A stretch of 64,000 nucleotides of DNA. Origin: WHSW01 sp963777775. Lineage in GTDB: Bacteria > Actinomycetota > Thermoleophilia > Solirubrobacterales > 70-9. The DNA lies in contig CAVZRL010000009.1 of the NCBI GenBank assembly GCA_963777775.1, positions 1,240,001-1,304,000 on the forward strand, given 5' to 3'. The notes under the pieces are model-generated. The model was given only the letters and a program-made list of their open reading frames with translations, was not told the DNA's origin and did no database searches. Shown here piece after piece: positions 42,132-53,834 of the stretch (position 1 is its first letter; every line of letters starts with the position of its first letter). Position numbers and translations under genes: made by a program.

Positions 42132-43321
42132 CCAGAGCCCTGACCCTCTCGTGGGAGTACCCGCCGCTGATCGAGGGCGGCCTCGCCCGGCACGTGCGCA
42201 AGCTGTCGGAGAACCTCGCCCGCCAGGGCACAGAGGTCCACGTGCTCACCCGCGGCAGCGAGGAATCTCCCGAGGAGGAGACGGTGGGCGGCGTCCGGAT
42301 CCACCGCGTCCGCGAGCCCACCCGTCCCACCGACCTGGGCGAGTTCGTGGCCTGGGTCGAACGGATGAACTCCGACATGCTCGCGGCCGGCGTCGAGCTC
42401 GGTGACAGGTACGAGTTCGACCTCGTGCACGGTCACGACTGGCTCGTCGCGATGGCCTGCGACCACCTCTCGCGGCGCTTCGGGGCGCCGCTGGTGACGA
42501 CGATTCACGCGACCGAGCACGGCCGCCACCAGGGCTGGGTCGACAAGCACCCGCAATCGCACATCCACGGGGTCGAGCGATGGATCACCAACCGATCCGA
42601 TCGCGTGATCGCGTGCTCGTACTACATGCGTGAGCAGATCGCTGACATCTTCGGGGTCGAGGAGGAGCGGGTGACGGTGATCCCGAACGGGATCGACGCC
42701 GATGACCTACAGCCGCACGACGAGCCTGAGTTGCGCCGACTGCGGGCCGAGTTCGCCGGCCCGGACCAGAAGCTGGTCCTGCTGATCGGCCGGCTCGTCT
42801 ACGAGAAGGGCTTCCAGCTCGCGCTGGAGGCGATGCCGAGCCTGATCGAGGCGGTGCCCGGGACCCGCTTTTTGGTCGCGGGTTCGGGCACCCACGAGCC
42901 GGAGCTTCGAAAGCAGGCGACCGACCTCGGCCTGATGGAGCACGGCACCTTCCTGGGTTGGATCGGCGATGACGTCCTGCACTCGCTGTACCGGCTCGCC
43001 GACGTCTGCGTCGTCCCCTCCCTCTACGAGCCATTCGGGCTCGTCGCGCTCGAGGCAATGGCCTCGGACTGCCCGTGCATCGTCGCCGATACCGGCGGCC
43101 TGCGCGAGATCGTCTCGCACGGCGAGGTCGGGCTGCGCTTCCGGGCCCGCGACTCCGCCTCGCTCGGGGAGATGGTCGAGCGGGTGCTGACCGATCCCGA
43201 GCTTCGCGAGCGGCTCGTCGCCGAGGGCTCCGAGCACATCCTGCGCTTCGACTGGGCCGACGTCGCCGAGCGGACGGCGCTCATCTACGCCGCCCTGATG
43301 CCCGACCCTGCCCGGGTCTGA
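42128..43321 (+). CDS. GT4 alpha-(1,4)-glucosyltransferase (Rv3032 / glycogen-synthase-like)
   Basis: 397-aa GT-B glycosyltransferase. It starts LTLSWEYPPLIEGGLARHV, the GT4 glycogen-synthase-like entry loop; VIPNGIDADDL opens the second Rossmann domain; LIGRLVYEKGFQLAL binds the nucleotide sugar; EPFGLVALE is the E-x7-E motif. The TTG start overlaps the GH57 stop by 4 nt. The mycobacterial Rv3032 elongates the MGLP glucan; here glycogen or a methylated glucan are both possible. Confidence 0.88.
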   Translation: MTRALTLSWEYPPLIEGGLARHVRKLSENLARQGTEVHVLTRGSEESPEEETVGGVRIHRVREPTRPTDLGEFVAWVERMNSDMLAAGVELGDRYEFDLVHGHDWLVAMACDHLSRRFGAPLVTTIHATEHGRHQGWVDKHPQSHIHGVERWITNRSDRVIACSYYMREQIADIFGVEEERVTVIPNGIDADDLQPHDEPELRRLRAEFAGPDQKLVLLIGRLVYEKGFQLALEAMPSLIEAVPGTRFLVAGSGTHEPELRKQATDLGLMEHGTFLGWIGDDVLHSLYRLADVCVVPSLYEPFGLVALEAMASDCPCIVADTGGLREIVSHGEVGLRFRARDSASLGEMVERVLTDPELRERLVAEGSEHILRFDWADVAERTALIYAALMPDPARV

Positions 43322-43331
43322 GGCGCCGGGC

Positions 43332-43982
43332 TCAGGCCCCCAGGGTCGTCTCCGCGGCCGGGTCGGGCTCGACCGGGTCCGGCCAGCGAAGCCGCTCGGG
43401 CGCGTCGCGCATGCGCAGGATCCTCGCCGGGGCGCCGCCGATGACCGCATTCGCGGGGACGTCCTTGGTCACCACCGTGCTCGTCCCGATCACCGCGTTG
43501 TCGCCGATCCTGACCCCCCGCAGGATGCAGGCGCCGTAGCCGATCCAGACGTTCGAGCCGACCTCGACGTCGCGCGTGTAGATCCCCTGGAGTCGGATCG
43601 GGCGCTCGACCTCGACCACGCCGTGGTCGAAGTCGATGAACATCGCCCGATCGGCGATCACGCACTGCTCGCCGATCCGCACGTGGCGGTAGGCCGAGAT
43701 CGTGCACTCCTGCCCGATTACGGTCTTGGCGCCGATCAGGACCTCGCCCTCGTGACAGCGGATCTTGGTCCCGTCTCCGATCCAGGCGAAGCGCCCGAAG
43801 CGCACCCGGCCCCGGCGGCCGATCTCGAGCTCCAGGTCACGGCCGAAGAACACCGGCCCCGTGGTCTGCCAGCGCCACCCCGCCCGGGTCAGCACCCGCC
43901 GCCACAGGTAGCGCCATAGCAGCCGCGCGTAGCGCGGGCTGATCATCCTGCGCCTGATCGCGAAACGGATCATGTCGATCAT
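43332..43982 (-). CDS. left-handed beta-helix (hexapeptide-repeat) O-acyltransferase
   Basis: 216-aa trimeric acyltransferase. From ~60 on the sequence repeats hexapeptides (IGDGTK, IGAKTVIGQE, IGEQCVIAD, VGSNVWIGYGACILRGVRIGDN in part), closing with VVTKDVPANAVIGGAPARIL, the usual acetyl-CoA-binding end. The basic N-terminal 35 residues (IRRRMISPRYARLLWRYLWRRV) may bind membrane or polysaccharide. It converges on the glucosyltransferase with a 10-nt gap. An acyltransferase (Rv3034c) also sits in the mycobacterial MGLP region, so acylation of the same glucan is a reasonable guess. Confidence 0.83.
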   Translation of the reverse strand: MIDMIRFAIRRRMISPRYARLLWRYLWRRVLTRAGWRWQTTGPVFFGRDLELEIGRRGRVRFGRFAWIGDGTKIRCHEGEVLIGAKTVIGQECTISAYRHVRIGEQCVIADRAMFIDFDHGVVEVERPIRLQGIYTRDVEVGSNVWIGYGACILRGVRIGDNAVIGTSTVVTKDVPANAVIGGAPARILRMRDAPERLRWPDPVEPDPAAETTLGA

Positions 43983-43992
43983 CGCGCGGGGG

Positions 43993-43998
43993 AATCTA
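43993..43998 (-). promoter_or_regulatory. -10 box TAGATT of the acyltransferase, overlapping the meaB box
   Basis: TAGATT on the minus strand, 10 nt before the ATG at 43982. It shares the TCTAGA core with the plus-strand TAGACT at 43997-44002, so the two promoters cannot be occupied together. Confidence 0.45.
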
Positions 43999-44002
43999 GA
44001 CT
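43997..44002 (+). promoter_or_regulatory. -10 box TAGACT, leaderless-type promoter of meaB
   Basis: TAGACT ends 7 nt before the ATG at 44010. Confidence 0.55.
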
Positions 44003-44009
44003 GCACGCG

Positions 44010-44963
44010 ATGGGCGAGGTTGCCGCCACGGACTCGCTTGCCGAGCGGCTGATCGCCGGCGAAAAGCGCGCCCTCGCGCGGGCGATCAGCCTGGTGGAGA
44101 ACCGCGATCCCGACGGCGACCGGCTCGTTGCCGAGCTCTTCCCGAACACCGGCCGCGCCCGCGTCGTCGGTTTCACCGGCCCTCCCGGGGTCGGCAAGAG
44201 CACCCTGATCGGCGTCGTCTGCGCCGAGCTTCGCAAGGCCGGCCGCGAGGTCGGCGTGCTCTCGATCGATCCCTCGAGCCCGTTCACCCAGGGCGCGGTG
44301 CTCGGCGACCGGATCCGGCTCTCCGAGCACTTCCTCGACCCCGGTGTCTTCATCCGCTCGATGGCGACCAGGGGCTCGCTCGGCGGGCTCGCCGAGGCGG
44401 CGCTGCAGGCGGCACTGCTGATGGATGCCTCGGGCAAGGACGATGTGCTGCTGGAGACGGTCGGCGTCGGCCAGGGCGAGATCGACGTCGTCGATCACGC
44501 CGACACGGTGGTGCTCGCGTTGATGCCGGGCTCAGGCGACTCGGTCCAGGCGTTGAAGGCCGGGGTGATGGAGATTCCCGACGTGATCGTCGTCAACAAG
44601 TGCGAGCATCCGCTCGCCGACACGATGGTGCGCGAGGTTCGGTCGGTGCTCGCGCTCGGGCCCGAGCGGGCGTGGAAGGTCCCGGTGGTCCGCACCGAGG
44701 CGATCAAGGGCGACGGGATCGTCGAGCTGGTCGAGACGATCGATGCGCATCATCGCCATATCGCCGAGTCCGGCACGCTGGCCGAGCGCCGGGCTCGCAA
44801 CCTGCGTGCCGAGGTGATCGGGATCGCGGCCTCGCGGCTGCGCCGCCGGCTCGACGCCCGCGCCGACAGCGACCCGGAGTGGACTGCCCTGCTCGAACGC
44901 GTGGTCAGGCGTGAGATCGACCCCGCGACGGCTGCTCGCGAGCTGCTGGAACGCGAGCGGTGA
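44010..44963 (+). CDS. meaB: methylmalonyl-CoA mutase-associated GTPase
   Basis: G-protein chaperone that loads and protects the B12 cofactor of methylmalonyl-CoA mutase; 317 aa. Walker A GPPGVGKS (57-64), the base-recognition motif VNKCEHPLAD, and the MeaB-specific segments SIDPSSPFTQGAVLGDRIR and LLETVGVGQGEIDVVD are present. The C-terminal dimerisation helices end in RELLERER. The partner mutase genes lie 7.7 kb downstream on the same strand but in a separate unit. Confidence 0.94.
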   Translation: MGEVAATDSLAERLIAGEKRALARAISLVENRDPDGDRLVAELFPNTGRARVVGFTGPPGVGKSTLIGVVCAELRKAGREVGVLSIDPSSPFTQGAVLGDRIRLSEHFLDPGVFIRSMATRGSLGGLAEAALQAALLMDASGKDDVLLETVGVGQGEIDVVDHADTVVLALMPGSGDSVQALKAGVMEIPDVIVVNKCEHPLADTMVREVRSVLALGPERAWKVPVVRTEAIKGDGIVELVETIDAHHRHIAESGTLAERRARNLRAEVIGIAASRLRRRLDARADSDPEWTALLERVVRREIDPATAARELLERER

Positions 44964-44975
44964 GATGATCGGCCC

Positions 44976-45302
44976 GTGAACGAGGCTCGGGTGGCCGACG
45001 CAGACACCGTCAGGGGCTGGAAGGGCCACGGGCTCGACGACGTCTCGGGCTCCAGCGTGGGCAGGATCGAGGGAGCATTCGCCGAGCGTGAAGGCGGTTC
45101 GCCGTGGCTGCTGGCGCGGATGGGGCGGTTCGGCCACTACACGCTGATCCCGGCGCGCGACGCGGTCGAGGGCGCCGGTCGCGTCTGGGTGCCGTACACG
45201 CGCGACCAGATCCGCCGCGCGCCGCGAATCGAGCCCCGCGACGGCCCGGACGCGACGACCGAACAGGCGCTTCGTGCCCACTACGGCCTCGGCCCGGGTT
45301 GA
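44976..45302 (+). CDS. PRC-barrel-domain protein
   Basis: 108-aa protein. After a short N-terminus, residues ~15-75 fit a PRC-barrel: GHGLDDVSGSSVGRIEGAF, then SPWLLARMGRFGHYTLIPARDAV and VWVPYTRDQIRRAP. The C-terminus (TTEQALRAHYGL) is a typical short helix of the family. It starts 12 nt after meaB and is probably cotranscribed, though no functional link is known. Such proteins often occur as stress or RNA/ribosome-associated proteins. Confidence 0.75.
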   Translation: MNEARVADADTVRGWKGHGLDDVSGSSVGRIEGAFAEREGGSPWLLARMGRFGHYTLIPARDAVEGAGRVWVPYTRDQIRRAPRIEPRDGPDATTEQALRAHYGLGPG

Positions 45303-45316
45303 TCTACGTTCGGTCT

Positions 45317-45532
45317 CTAGGCGGCGAGACGGCGGTTGCGCGCTTCCGAGATCCGCGACCAGGCATCCGAGAACGAGAGCGCCTCGGCGAACCTCATCGC
45401 CTTCGGCGAGAGCTCGTGTGGCCTGCCGTCGAGGCGGCTGACGCAGATCGGGACCACGACGGCGCTCCGATCGAGGTCATCGCGCAGCGCCGCGAGCTGG
45501 TGCCACTTCGCATTGCTGTCCGTGCTTCCCAT
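45317..45532 (-). CDS. small hypothetical protein, 71 aa
   Basis: ATG at 45532 is preceded by GGAGGAG at a good distance, and a TACACT box lies further up (45571-45576, minus strand), giving a ~32-nt leader. The peptide (KWHQLAALRDDLDRS, ICVSRLDGRPHELSPKAMRF) looks like a real soluble protein but matches no family I know. It converges on the PRC-barrel gene. Confidence 0.5.
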   Translation of the reverse strand: MGSTDSNAKWHQLAALRDDLDRSAVVVPICVSRLDGRPHELSPKAMRFAEALSFSDAWSRISEARNRRLAA

Positions 45533-45570
45533 CGACTCCTCCGCGTGGGGCCGGGTGACTCGTCGGCGCG

Positions 45571-45576
45571 AGTGTA
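45571..45576 (-). promoter_or_regulatory. -10 box TACACT of the 71-aa gene
   Basis: TACACT on the minus strand, 38 nt upstream of the ATG at 45532; together with a Shine-Dalgarno it indicates a normal leadered transcript. Confidence 0.4.
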
Positions 45577-45652
45577 AGCGCGTCCATCGGACGAATCCTC
45601 GTGCCAACGGTGACGAAGCCGCAAACCGCGCATTTATCGGGCTCCGGGGAGC

Positions 45653-46798
45653 TCAGCAGCCGAGCTGCCGCGCGATCACCATCTGCTGCACCTCGTCGGT
45701 GCCCTCGCCGATCGTGAGGATCTTCGCGTCGCGGTAGAAGCGGCAGACCGGGTACTCCTCGATGTAGCCGTAGCCGCCGTGGATCTGGACCGCCTCCTCG
45801 CTTGCGCGGACCGCGAGCCGGCCCGTGATCAGCTTCGCCTGGGCGGCGGTGAGCGTGAAGGACTGGCCGGCGTCCTTCTGCAGCGCCGCGCGGTAGGTGA
45901 GCAGCCGGGCGGCCTCGATCTGCGCTGAGAGGTCGGCGATCTTCGCCTGGATCGCCTGGAACTTCGAGATCGGCTGACCGAAGGCGCGCCGCTCCCGCGC
46001 GTAGGAGATCGCTTCGTCGAGCGCCCCCTGCGCGAGACCTACCCCCATTGCGGCGACCCCGATCCGGCCCCCGTCGAGGATGTGGAGGAAGTTCTTGAAG
46101 CCTTCGCCGCGCCGACCGAGCAGGTTTGCCTCCGGGACCCGGCAGTCGGTGAACGTGAGCGGTCGGGTGTCGGAGGCGTTCCACCCCATCTTCCGATACG
46201 GCTCGCCCGGCTCGTAGCCCGGCGTTCCGTTGGCGATGATCAGGTTCGAGATCTCGCGCCTGCCGCCGTTGTCGCCGGTCAAGGCGGTGATCGTCACGCA
46301 GCCGGAGATCTCGGTCCCGCAGTTGGTGATGAACTGCTTCGCTCCGTCGATCACCCACTCGCCGTCATCGAGGCGCGCCCGGGTGCGGGTCGCCCCGGCG
46401 TCCGAGCCCGCCTCGGGCTCGGTGAGCCCGAACGCCGCCAGGCGCTCGCCGGCGCAGAGCGCCGGAAGCCACTCGGAGCGCTGCTCGTCGCTGCCCCAGA
46501 GGAAGATCGGCATCGTCCCCAGCGAGGTGTGGGCGGCGAGCGTGATGCAGACCGAGGAGTCGACCCGGGCCAGCTCCTCGACCGCGAGCGCGTAGGAGAG
46601 CGTGTCGCCACCGCCGCCGCCGTACTGCTCCGGAAACGGGATCCCCATCAGCCCCAACTCGCCCAGCTTTCCGATCAGCTCGTACGGGAACGACTTCGTC
46701 CGGTCGAGCTCCGCGGCCACCGGCGCCACCTCGGCGCGCGCGAACTCGCGCACCGTGTCGCGCAGCAGGCGCTGGGTATCTGTGAGCTCGAAGTCCAT
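45653..46798 (-). CDS. acyl-CoA dehydrogenase
   Basis: FAD enzyme of the first step of beta-oxidation (or of branched acyl-CoA breakdown), 381 aa, the usual length. LTEPEAGSDAGATRTRA and WVIDGAKQFITNCG are the two acyl-CoA dehydrogenase signatures; RRAFGQPISKFQAIQAKIAD follows; the base is Glu365 in TIGEGTDEVQ. It starts 1 nt after the aminopeptidase stop and so is in its operon. Electrons should go to the EtfAB encoded at 54-55 kb. Chain-length preference cannot be read. Confidence 0.93.
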   Translation of the reverse strand: MDFELTDTQRLLRDTVREFARAEVAPVAAELDRTKSFPYELIGKLGELGLMGIPFPEQYGGGGGDTLSYALAVEELARVDSSVCITLAAHTSLGTMPIFLWGSDEQRSEWLPALCAGERLAAFGLTEPEAGSDAGATRTRARLDDGEWVIDGAKQFITNCGTEISGCVTITALTGDNGGRREISNLIIANGTPGYEPGEPYRKMGWNASDTRPLTFTDCRVPEANLLGRRGEGFKNFLHILDGGRIGVAAMGVGLAQGALDEAISYARERRAFGQPISKFQAIQAKIADLSAQIEAARLLTYRAALQKDAGQSFTLTAAQAKLITGRLAVRASEEAVQIHGGYGYIEEYPVCRFYRDAKILTIGEGTDEVQQMVIARQLGC

Positions 46799-46799
46799 T

Positions 46800-48278
46800 T
46801 CAGCGGCTGTCGGCCTCGAGCGCCTCGCCGGCGGCCAAGTCGCGAGCGAGGCGCAGGAGCAGGCGGACGCCGAAGCCGCTCGCCCCGTTGCCGACGTACT
46901 CGCGGCCGGTGTCCCAGGCGGTGCCGGCGATGTCGAGGTGGGCCCACGGGACCCCGTCCACGAACTCCTCCAGGAACGAGGCGGCGTAGATCGTGCCCGC
47001 CTTGCGCTTCGGCGAGGCGTTGGTGAGGTCGGCTGCGGTGCCCTTGATCAGCTCCTTGTACTCGGGGTGAAGCGGCAGCCGCCAGGCGAGCTCGCCCGAG
47101 GCATCGGCGGCCCGGCGCACGGCCTCGGCCCAGTCGTCGTCGTTGGAGATCAGCGCGGCGTAGGTCGAACCGAGTGCGATCAGCACAGCCCCGGTCAGGG
47201 TCGCGACGTCGACCACCCTCTCGGCGCCGAGCTCGCGCACGCAGTAGGTCAGCGCGTCGGCGAGGATCAGCCTCCCCTCGGCGTCGGTGTTGTTGACCTC
47301 GATCGTGCGGCCGTTGAGCTGGGTAATGATGTCGCCGGGCTTGATCGCGCTGCCGTCGGGCATGTTCTCGGTCGCCGGCACGGCCGCGACGAGGTCGAGC
47401 TCGAGCCCGAGCTCGGCGATCGCGGCGATCGCCTCGAGCACCGCCGCGCCGCCTGACATGTCCATCTTCATCTCGTGCATCGCGGCGGCCGGCTTGATCG
47501 AGATCCCGCCGCTGTCGAAGGTCACCGCCTTTCCGACCAGCCCGAGCCGTGCGCCCGAGCCGCCGCCTGCGTAACGGAGCACGATCAGGCACGGTTCGGC
47601 CGCCGTTCCCTGCGAGACGGCCGCCAGCCCGCCGAGCCCACGGTCGACGATCGCGGCCCGGTCGAGCACCTCGACCTCGATCCGCTGGTCGGCCGCGGCG
47701 ATCTCCTCGGCCCTGGCGGCGAGCGCCTCCGGGGTGAGCGCGTTGGCGGGCAGGTCCTGCAGCTCGCGGGCGCGGTTGGCCGCCTCGCCGGCGACGATCG
47801 CGATCCGCGCCTCGGTGGCGACCGCGTCGCGCTCGTCGGGGCCCGTCGCCAGGATCAGGCGATCGAGGCGGACCGGGGGAGGGTCGTCGGGTTGCTCTGA
47901 GCGGAAGCGGTCGAAGCGGTAGGAGGCGAGGACGACCCCCTCGACCAGCGCCGCAGAGTGCGCCGCCGAGTCGGCGCCTTCGGGGACGACCCAGGCGAGC
48001 GAACGCGCCTCGAGCTCGGCCGCCCGCTTGGCCGCCAGCGCGCCGGCGACCCGCAGCCGCTCGAGATCGAGCTCGCCCGACGCCCCGACGCCCACTGCGA
48101 TCACCCGCGAGGGGCGTCCTGGGTGGATCAGGGCGAGGCGGCGAAATGCGCCCCGCGCGTCCTCGGCGCCCGGTGCCTGGGCGAGTGGCCCGGTCAGCGC
48201 CTCCCCCTCGGCCAGGATGACCGCGACCAGGTCATATTCGAGGTCCTCGAACGGGACGGATACGACCTCGAGCTGCAC
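46800..48278 (-). CDS. pepA: leucyl aminopeptidase (M17)
   Basis: 492-aa dizinc/manganese aminopeptidase, cytoplasmic. Metal and catalytic residues: Lys250 and Asp255 in GKAVTFDSGGISIKP, Lys262, Asp273, and the signature NTDAEGR (330-336). The N-terminal ~150 residues form the macro-like regulatory domain. GTG start, chosen because a TACACT box ends 8 nt upstream; longer frames would cross the divergent thiolase promoter. Its coupling to acyl-CoA dehydrogenase has no obvious metabolic reason. Confidence 0.93.
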   Translation of the reverse strand: MQLEVVSVPFEDLEYDLVAVILAEGEALTGPLAQAPGAEDARGAFRRLALIHPGRPSRVIAVGVGASGELDLERLRVAGALAAKRAAELEARSLAWVVPEGADSAAHSAALVEGVVLASYRFDRFRSEQPDDPPPVRLDRLILATGPDERDAVATEARIAIVAGEAANRARELQDLPANALTPEALAARAEEIAAADQRIEVEVLDRAAIVDRGLGGLAAVSQGTAAEPCLIVLRYAGGGSGARLGLVGKAVTFDSGGISIKPAAAMHEMKMDMSGGAAVLEAIAAIAELGLELDLVAAVPATENMPDGSAIKPGDIITQLNGRTIEVNNTDAEGRLILADALTYCVRELGAERVVDVATLTGAVLIALGSTYAALISNDDDWAEAVRRAADASGELAWRLPLHPEYKELIKGTAADLTNASPKRKAGTIYAASFLEEFVDGVPWAHLDIAGTAWDTGREYVGNGASGFGVRLLLRLARDLAAGEALEADSR

Positions 48279-48286
48279 GGCGCGCG

Positions 48287-48292
48287 AGTGTA
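48287..48292 (-). promoter_or_regulatory. -10 box TACACT, leaderless-type promoter of pepA
   Basis: TACACT on the minus strand ends 8 nt before the GTG at 48278. Confidence 0.5.
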
Positions 48293-48301
48293 CCGGCGGT
48301 C

Positions 48302-48307
48302 TAGCAT
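48302..48307 (+). promoter_or_regulatory. -10 box TAGCAT of the thiolase gene
   Basis: TAGCAT on the plus strand gives a ~43-nt leader with an AAAGG Shine-Dalgarno (48348-48352), in contrast to the leaderless neighbour. Confidence 0.4.
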
Positions 48308-48356
48308 TCCGACCCGGCATCCCAGCGGCCAGCGCCGCCCGACTCAGAAAGGCCTC

Positions 48357-49541
48357 ATGTCTCAGACAGTCATCCTCGGCACCGCCCGCACCCCGTTCGG
48401 GAAGATGGGGGGAGCGCTCGCCGCCAAGGACGCGATCGAGCTCGGCGCCGATGCGATCGGGGCAGCGCTGGAGCGCTCGGAGATCGAGCCGGAGCAGGTA
48501 CAGGAGGTGATCTTCGGACAGGTCCTGCAGGCCGGACAGGGCCAGATCCCGTCGCGCCAGGCGCAGGTCGGGGCCGGGATCCCACGGGAGGTGCCCTCGG
48601 AGACGATCAACAAGGTGTGCGCTTCGGGCATGCGCACGGTCGGGCTCGCCGACCAGGCGATCCGGGCCGGCGACGTCGAGCTCGTCGTCAGCGGCGGCAT
48701 GGAGTCGATGTCCAACGCCCCGTATCTGCTGCCGGGGGCGCGCTTCGGCTTCCGGATGGGCGACACGCCGGCGGTGGACGCGATGACCCACGACGGGCTC
48801 ACCAACCCGTTCACGGAGAAGCAGATGATCAACGAGGCGAGCGAGGTCTCCAACGAGCTCGAGATCACCCGCCCCGACATGGACCGCTGGGCCGCCCGCT
48901 CGCACCAGCTCGCGGCCAGGGCGACCGAGGACGGCACGCTGGCCGAGGAGATCGTCTCGGTGACCGTGAAGAGCCGCCGTGCCGAGACCGTGGTCGCCGG
49001 CGACGAGGCGATCCGGCCCGACTCGACGATCGAGACGCTCGCGAAGCTGCCGGCCGTGGGAGGCGACGACGCCACTCACACCGCCGGCAACGCGCCAGGC
49101 GTCAACGACGGCGCCGCGGCACTGGTGGTCGCCGCCGAGGACTGGGCGCGGGCCAACGACCGCAAGCCGCTCGCCCGGGTCCTCTCCTACGGGGCGGTCG
49201 CCGACGACTTCGCCTATCTGGCGAGGACGCCGGCGAAGGCGGCCCTCCAGGCGCTCGAGAAGCTCGACAAGACCCCGGCGGACGTCGACCTATGGGAAAT
49301 CAACGAGGCGTTCGCCTCGGTGGCCCTGAACTCGGTTCGGATGCTCGAGGTCGACGAGGACCAGGTCAACGTCAACGGCGGCGCGATTGCGCTCGGCCAT
49401 CCGATCGGCGCCTCGGGGGCGCGGATCGTCGGGGCGCTCATACACGAGCTGCGCCGCCGCGGCGGCGGCCTGGGGTGCGCGGCGATCTGCTCGGGCGGGG
49501 GGCAGGGAGACGCGATCGTGCTCGAGGTCGACGGCGGCTAG
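48357..49541 (+). CDS. acetyl-CoA acetyltransferase (thiolase)
   Basis: 394-aa thiolase, either cleaving 3-ketoacyl-CoA in beta-oxidation or condensing two acetyl-CoA. The nucleophile is Cys88 in NKVCASGMR. GGMESMSNAPYLL, the NEAFA motif (WEINEAFASVAL), GHPIGASGARI and the final CSGGGQGDA are all present. The short substrate loop and ESMSNAPYLLP resemble the acetoacetyl-CoA (PhaA/AtoB) group. The AAAGG site decides the ATG. Confidence 0.93.
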   Translation: MSQTVILGTARTPFGKMGGALAAKDAIELGADAIGAALERSEIEPEQVQEVIFGQVLQAGQGQIPSRQAQVGAGIPREVPSETINKVCASGMRTVGLADQAIRAGDVELVVSGGMESMSNAPYLLPGARFGFRMGDTPAVDAMTHDGLTNPFTEKQMINEASEVSNELEITRPDMDRWAARSHQLAARATEDGTLAEEIVSVTVKSRRAETVVAGDEAIRPDSTIETLAKLPAVGGDDATHTAGNAPGVNDGAAALVVAAEDWARANDRKPLARVLSYGAVADDFAYLARTPAKAALQALEKLDKTPADVDLWEINEAFASVALNSVRMLEVDEDQVNVNGGAIALGHPIGASGARIVGALIHELRRRGGGLGCAAICSGGGQGDAIVLEVDGG

Positions 49542-50279
49542 CCTGATGCCGCGGCCGGCGGCCTTCTTCGATCTGGATCGGACGCTGATCTCGGGGTCGT
49601 CGGGCCTGCCGTGGGCGCGGGCGGCGACCAAGGCCGGGCTGATCAGCCGCCGCCAGATGGCTCGCTGGGGCGCGGACGCGATGCGGTTTCGCCTTCGCGG
49701 CTCGACCGACGAGGCAACCGAGAAGCTGCTGGCGGAGATCAAGCAGGTGTTCAACGGCATGCCCGCGCGCGAGGTGGCGCGGATGACCCCGGAGGTGCTG
49801 GTCGGGGTGCTGCCGCGCATCTACCCCGAGATGCTGGCGGAGGTCCACGCGCACCAGGACGCTGGGCGACAGACCTTCATCGTCAGCGCTGCCGGAGACG
49901 AGCTGGTCCAGCTCCTCGCCCGCATCCTCTACATGGACGGCGGCATCGGGACCAAGTACGAGATCGCCGCCGACGGGCGCTTCACCGGCGAGCTCGGCGG
50001 GGCGTTCATGTACGGCGACGGCAAGCTCGAGGCGGTGCGCCGCTTCGCCGCCGAGCATGAGATCGACCTCGACGCCTCCTACGCGTACTCGGACTCGGTC
50101 TCCGACCTGCCGATGCTGGGCGCGGTCGGCAACCCGGTCGTGGTCAACCCCGACGAGGAGCTGGCCCGACTCGCCCGCGAACGGGGCTGGCGGGTGATGC
50201 GGTTCGAGAAGCTCGGTCGCCGGCTCGCGTTCGCGGCGTTCACCGGCACGCTGGCGATTGCCGGGCTCCTGGGACGCCA

Positions 50280-50285
50280 TAGGAT
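50280..50285 (+). promoter_or_regulatory. -10 box TAGGAT before the amidase start
   Basis: TAGGAT ends 6 nt before the GTG at 50292 although it lies inside the HAD gene; an internal leaderless promoter is likely. Confidence 0.5.
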
Positions 50286-50291
50286 CGCGCC

Positions 50292-51692
<1,401 letters not shown>

Positions 51693-51721
51693 AGCCGGTC
51701 CGTCGACGCCAGCCCCGCCCC

Positions 51722-51727
51722 TAGACT
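51722..51727 (+). promoter_or_regulatory. -10 box TAGACT, leaderless-type promoter of the mutase large subunit
   Basis: TAGACT ends 7 nt before the ATG at 51735. Confidence 0.55.
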
Positions 51728-51734
51728 TCGCCCG

Positions 51735-53396
<1,662 letters not shown>

Positions 53397-53406
53397 ACCG
53401 CGTAGG

Positions 53407-53412
53407 TACGCT
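53407..53412 (+). promoter_or_regulatory. -10-like TACGCT before the B12 subunit
   Basis: TACGCT ends 8 nt before the ATG at 53421; possible internal leaderless promoter. Confidence 0.35.
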
Positions 53413-53420
53413 GGCGGGCG

Positions 53421-53828
53421 ATGAGCGAGGGCCGCAAGATCCGCGTCGTGGTCGCCAAGCCGGGCCTCGACGGCCACGATCGAGGGGCGAAGATCATCGC
53501 GCGGGCGCTGCGCGACGCCGGGATGGAGGTGATCTACACGGGCCTGCACCAGACCCCGGAGCAGATCGCCGCCACCGTGATCCAAGAGGACGCCGATGCG
53601 GTCGGCCTCTCGATCCTCTCCGGCGCCCACATGACGCTGGTCCCCAAGGTCGTCGCGCTGCTGGCCGAGCAGGGCGCCGAGGACGTCGTGATCACGGTCG
53701 GCGGCACGATCCCCGCCGATGACGTCCCCGAGCTGAAGCGGCTCGGGGTGACCCAGGTCTTCACCCCCGGCTCGTCGACCGACGAGATCGTCGAGTTCAT
53801 TCGCGGCGCCGTCGTCGAGCGCGTCTGA
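53421..53828 (+). CDS. cobalamin-binding (B12) small subunit of methylmalonyl-CoA mutase
   Basis: 135-aa flavodoxin-like domain that carries adenosylcobalamin. The DxHxxG motif is DGHDRG (17-22), with His19 as the lower axial ligand; SILSGAHMTL and GGTIPADDVPELKRLGV provide the rest of the B12 tail pocket. It follows the large subunit by 24 nt. MeaB at 44 kb should service the assembled enzyme. Together they route propionyl-CoA from odd-chain lipids or branched amino acids into succinyl-CoA. Confidence 0.93.
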   Translation: MSEGRKIRVVVAKPGLDGHDRGAKIIARALRDAGMEVIYTGLHQTPEQIAATVIQEDADAVGLSILSGAHMTLVPKVVALLAEQGAEDVVITVGGTIPADDVPELKRLGVTQVFTPGSSTDEIVEFIRGAVVERV

Positions 53829-53834
53829 GCCCGA

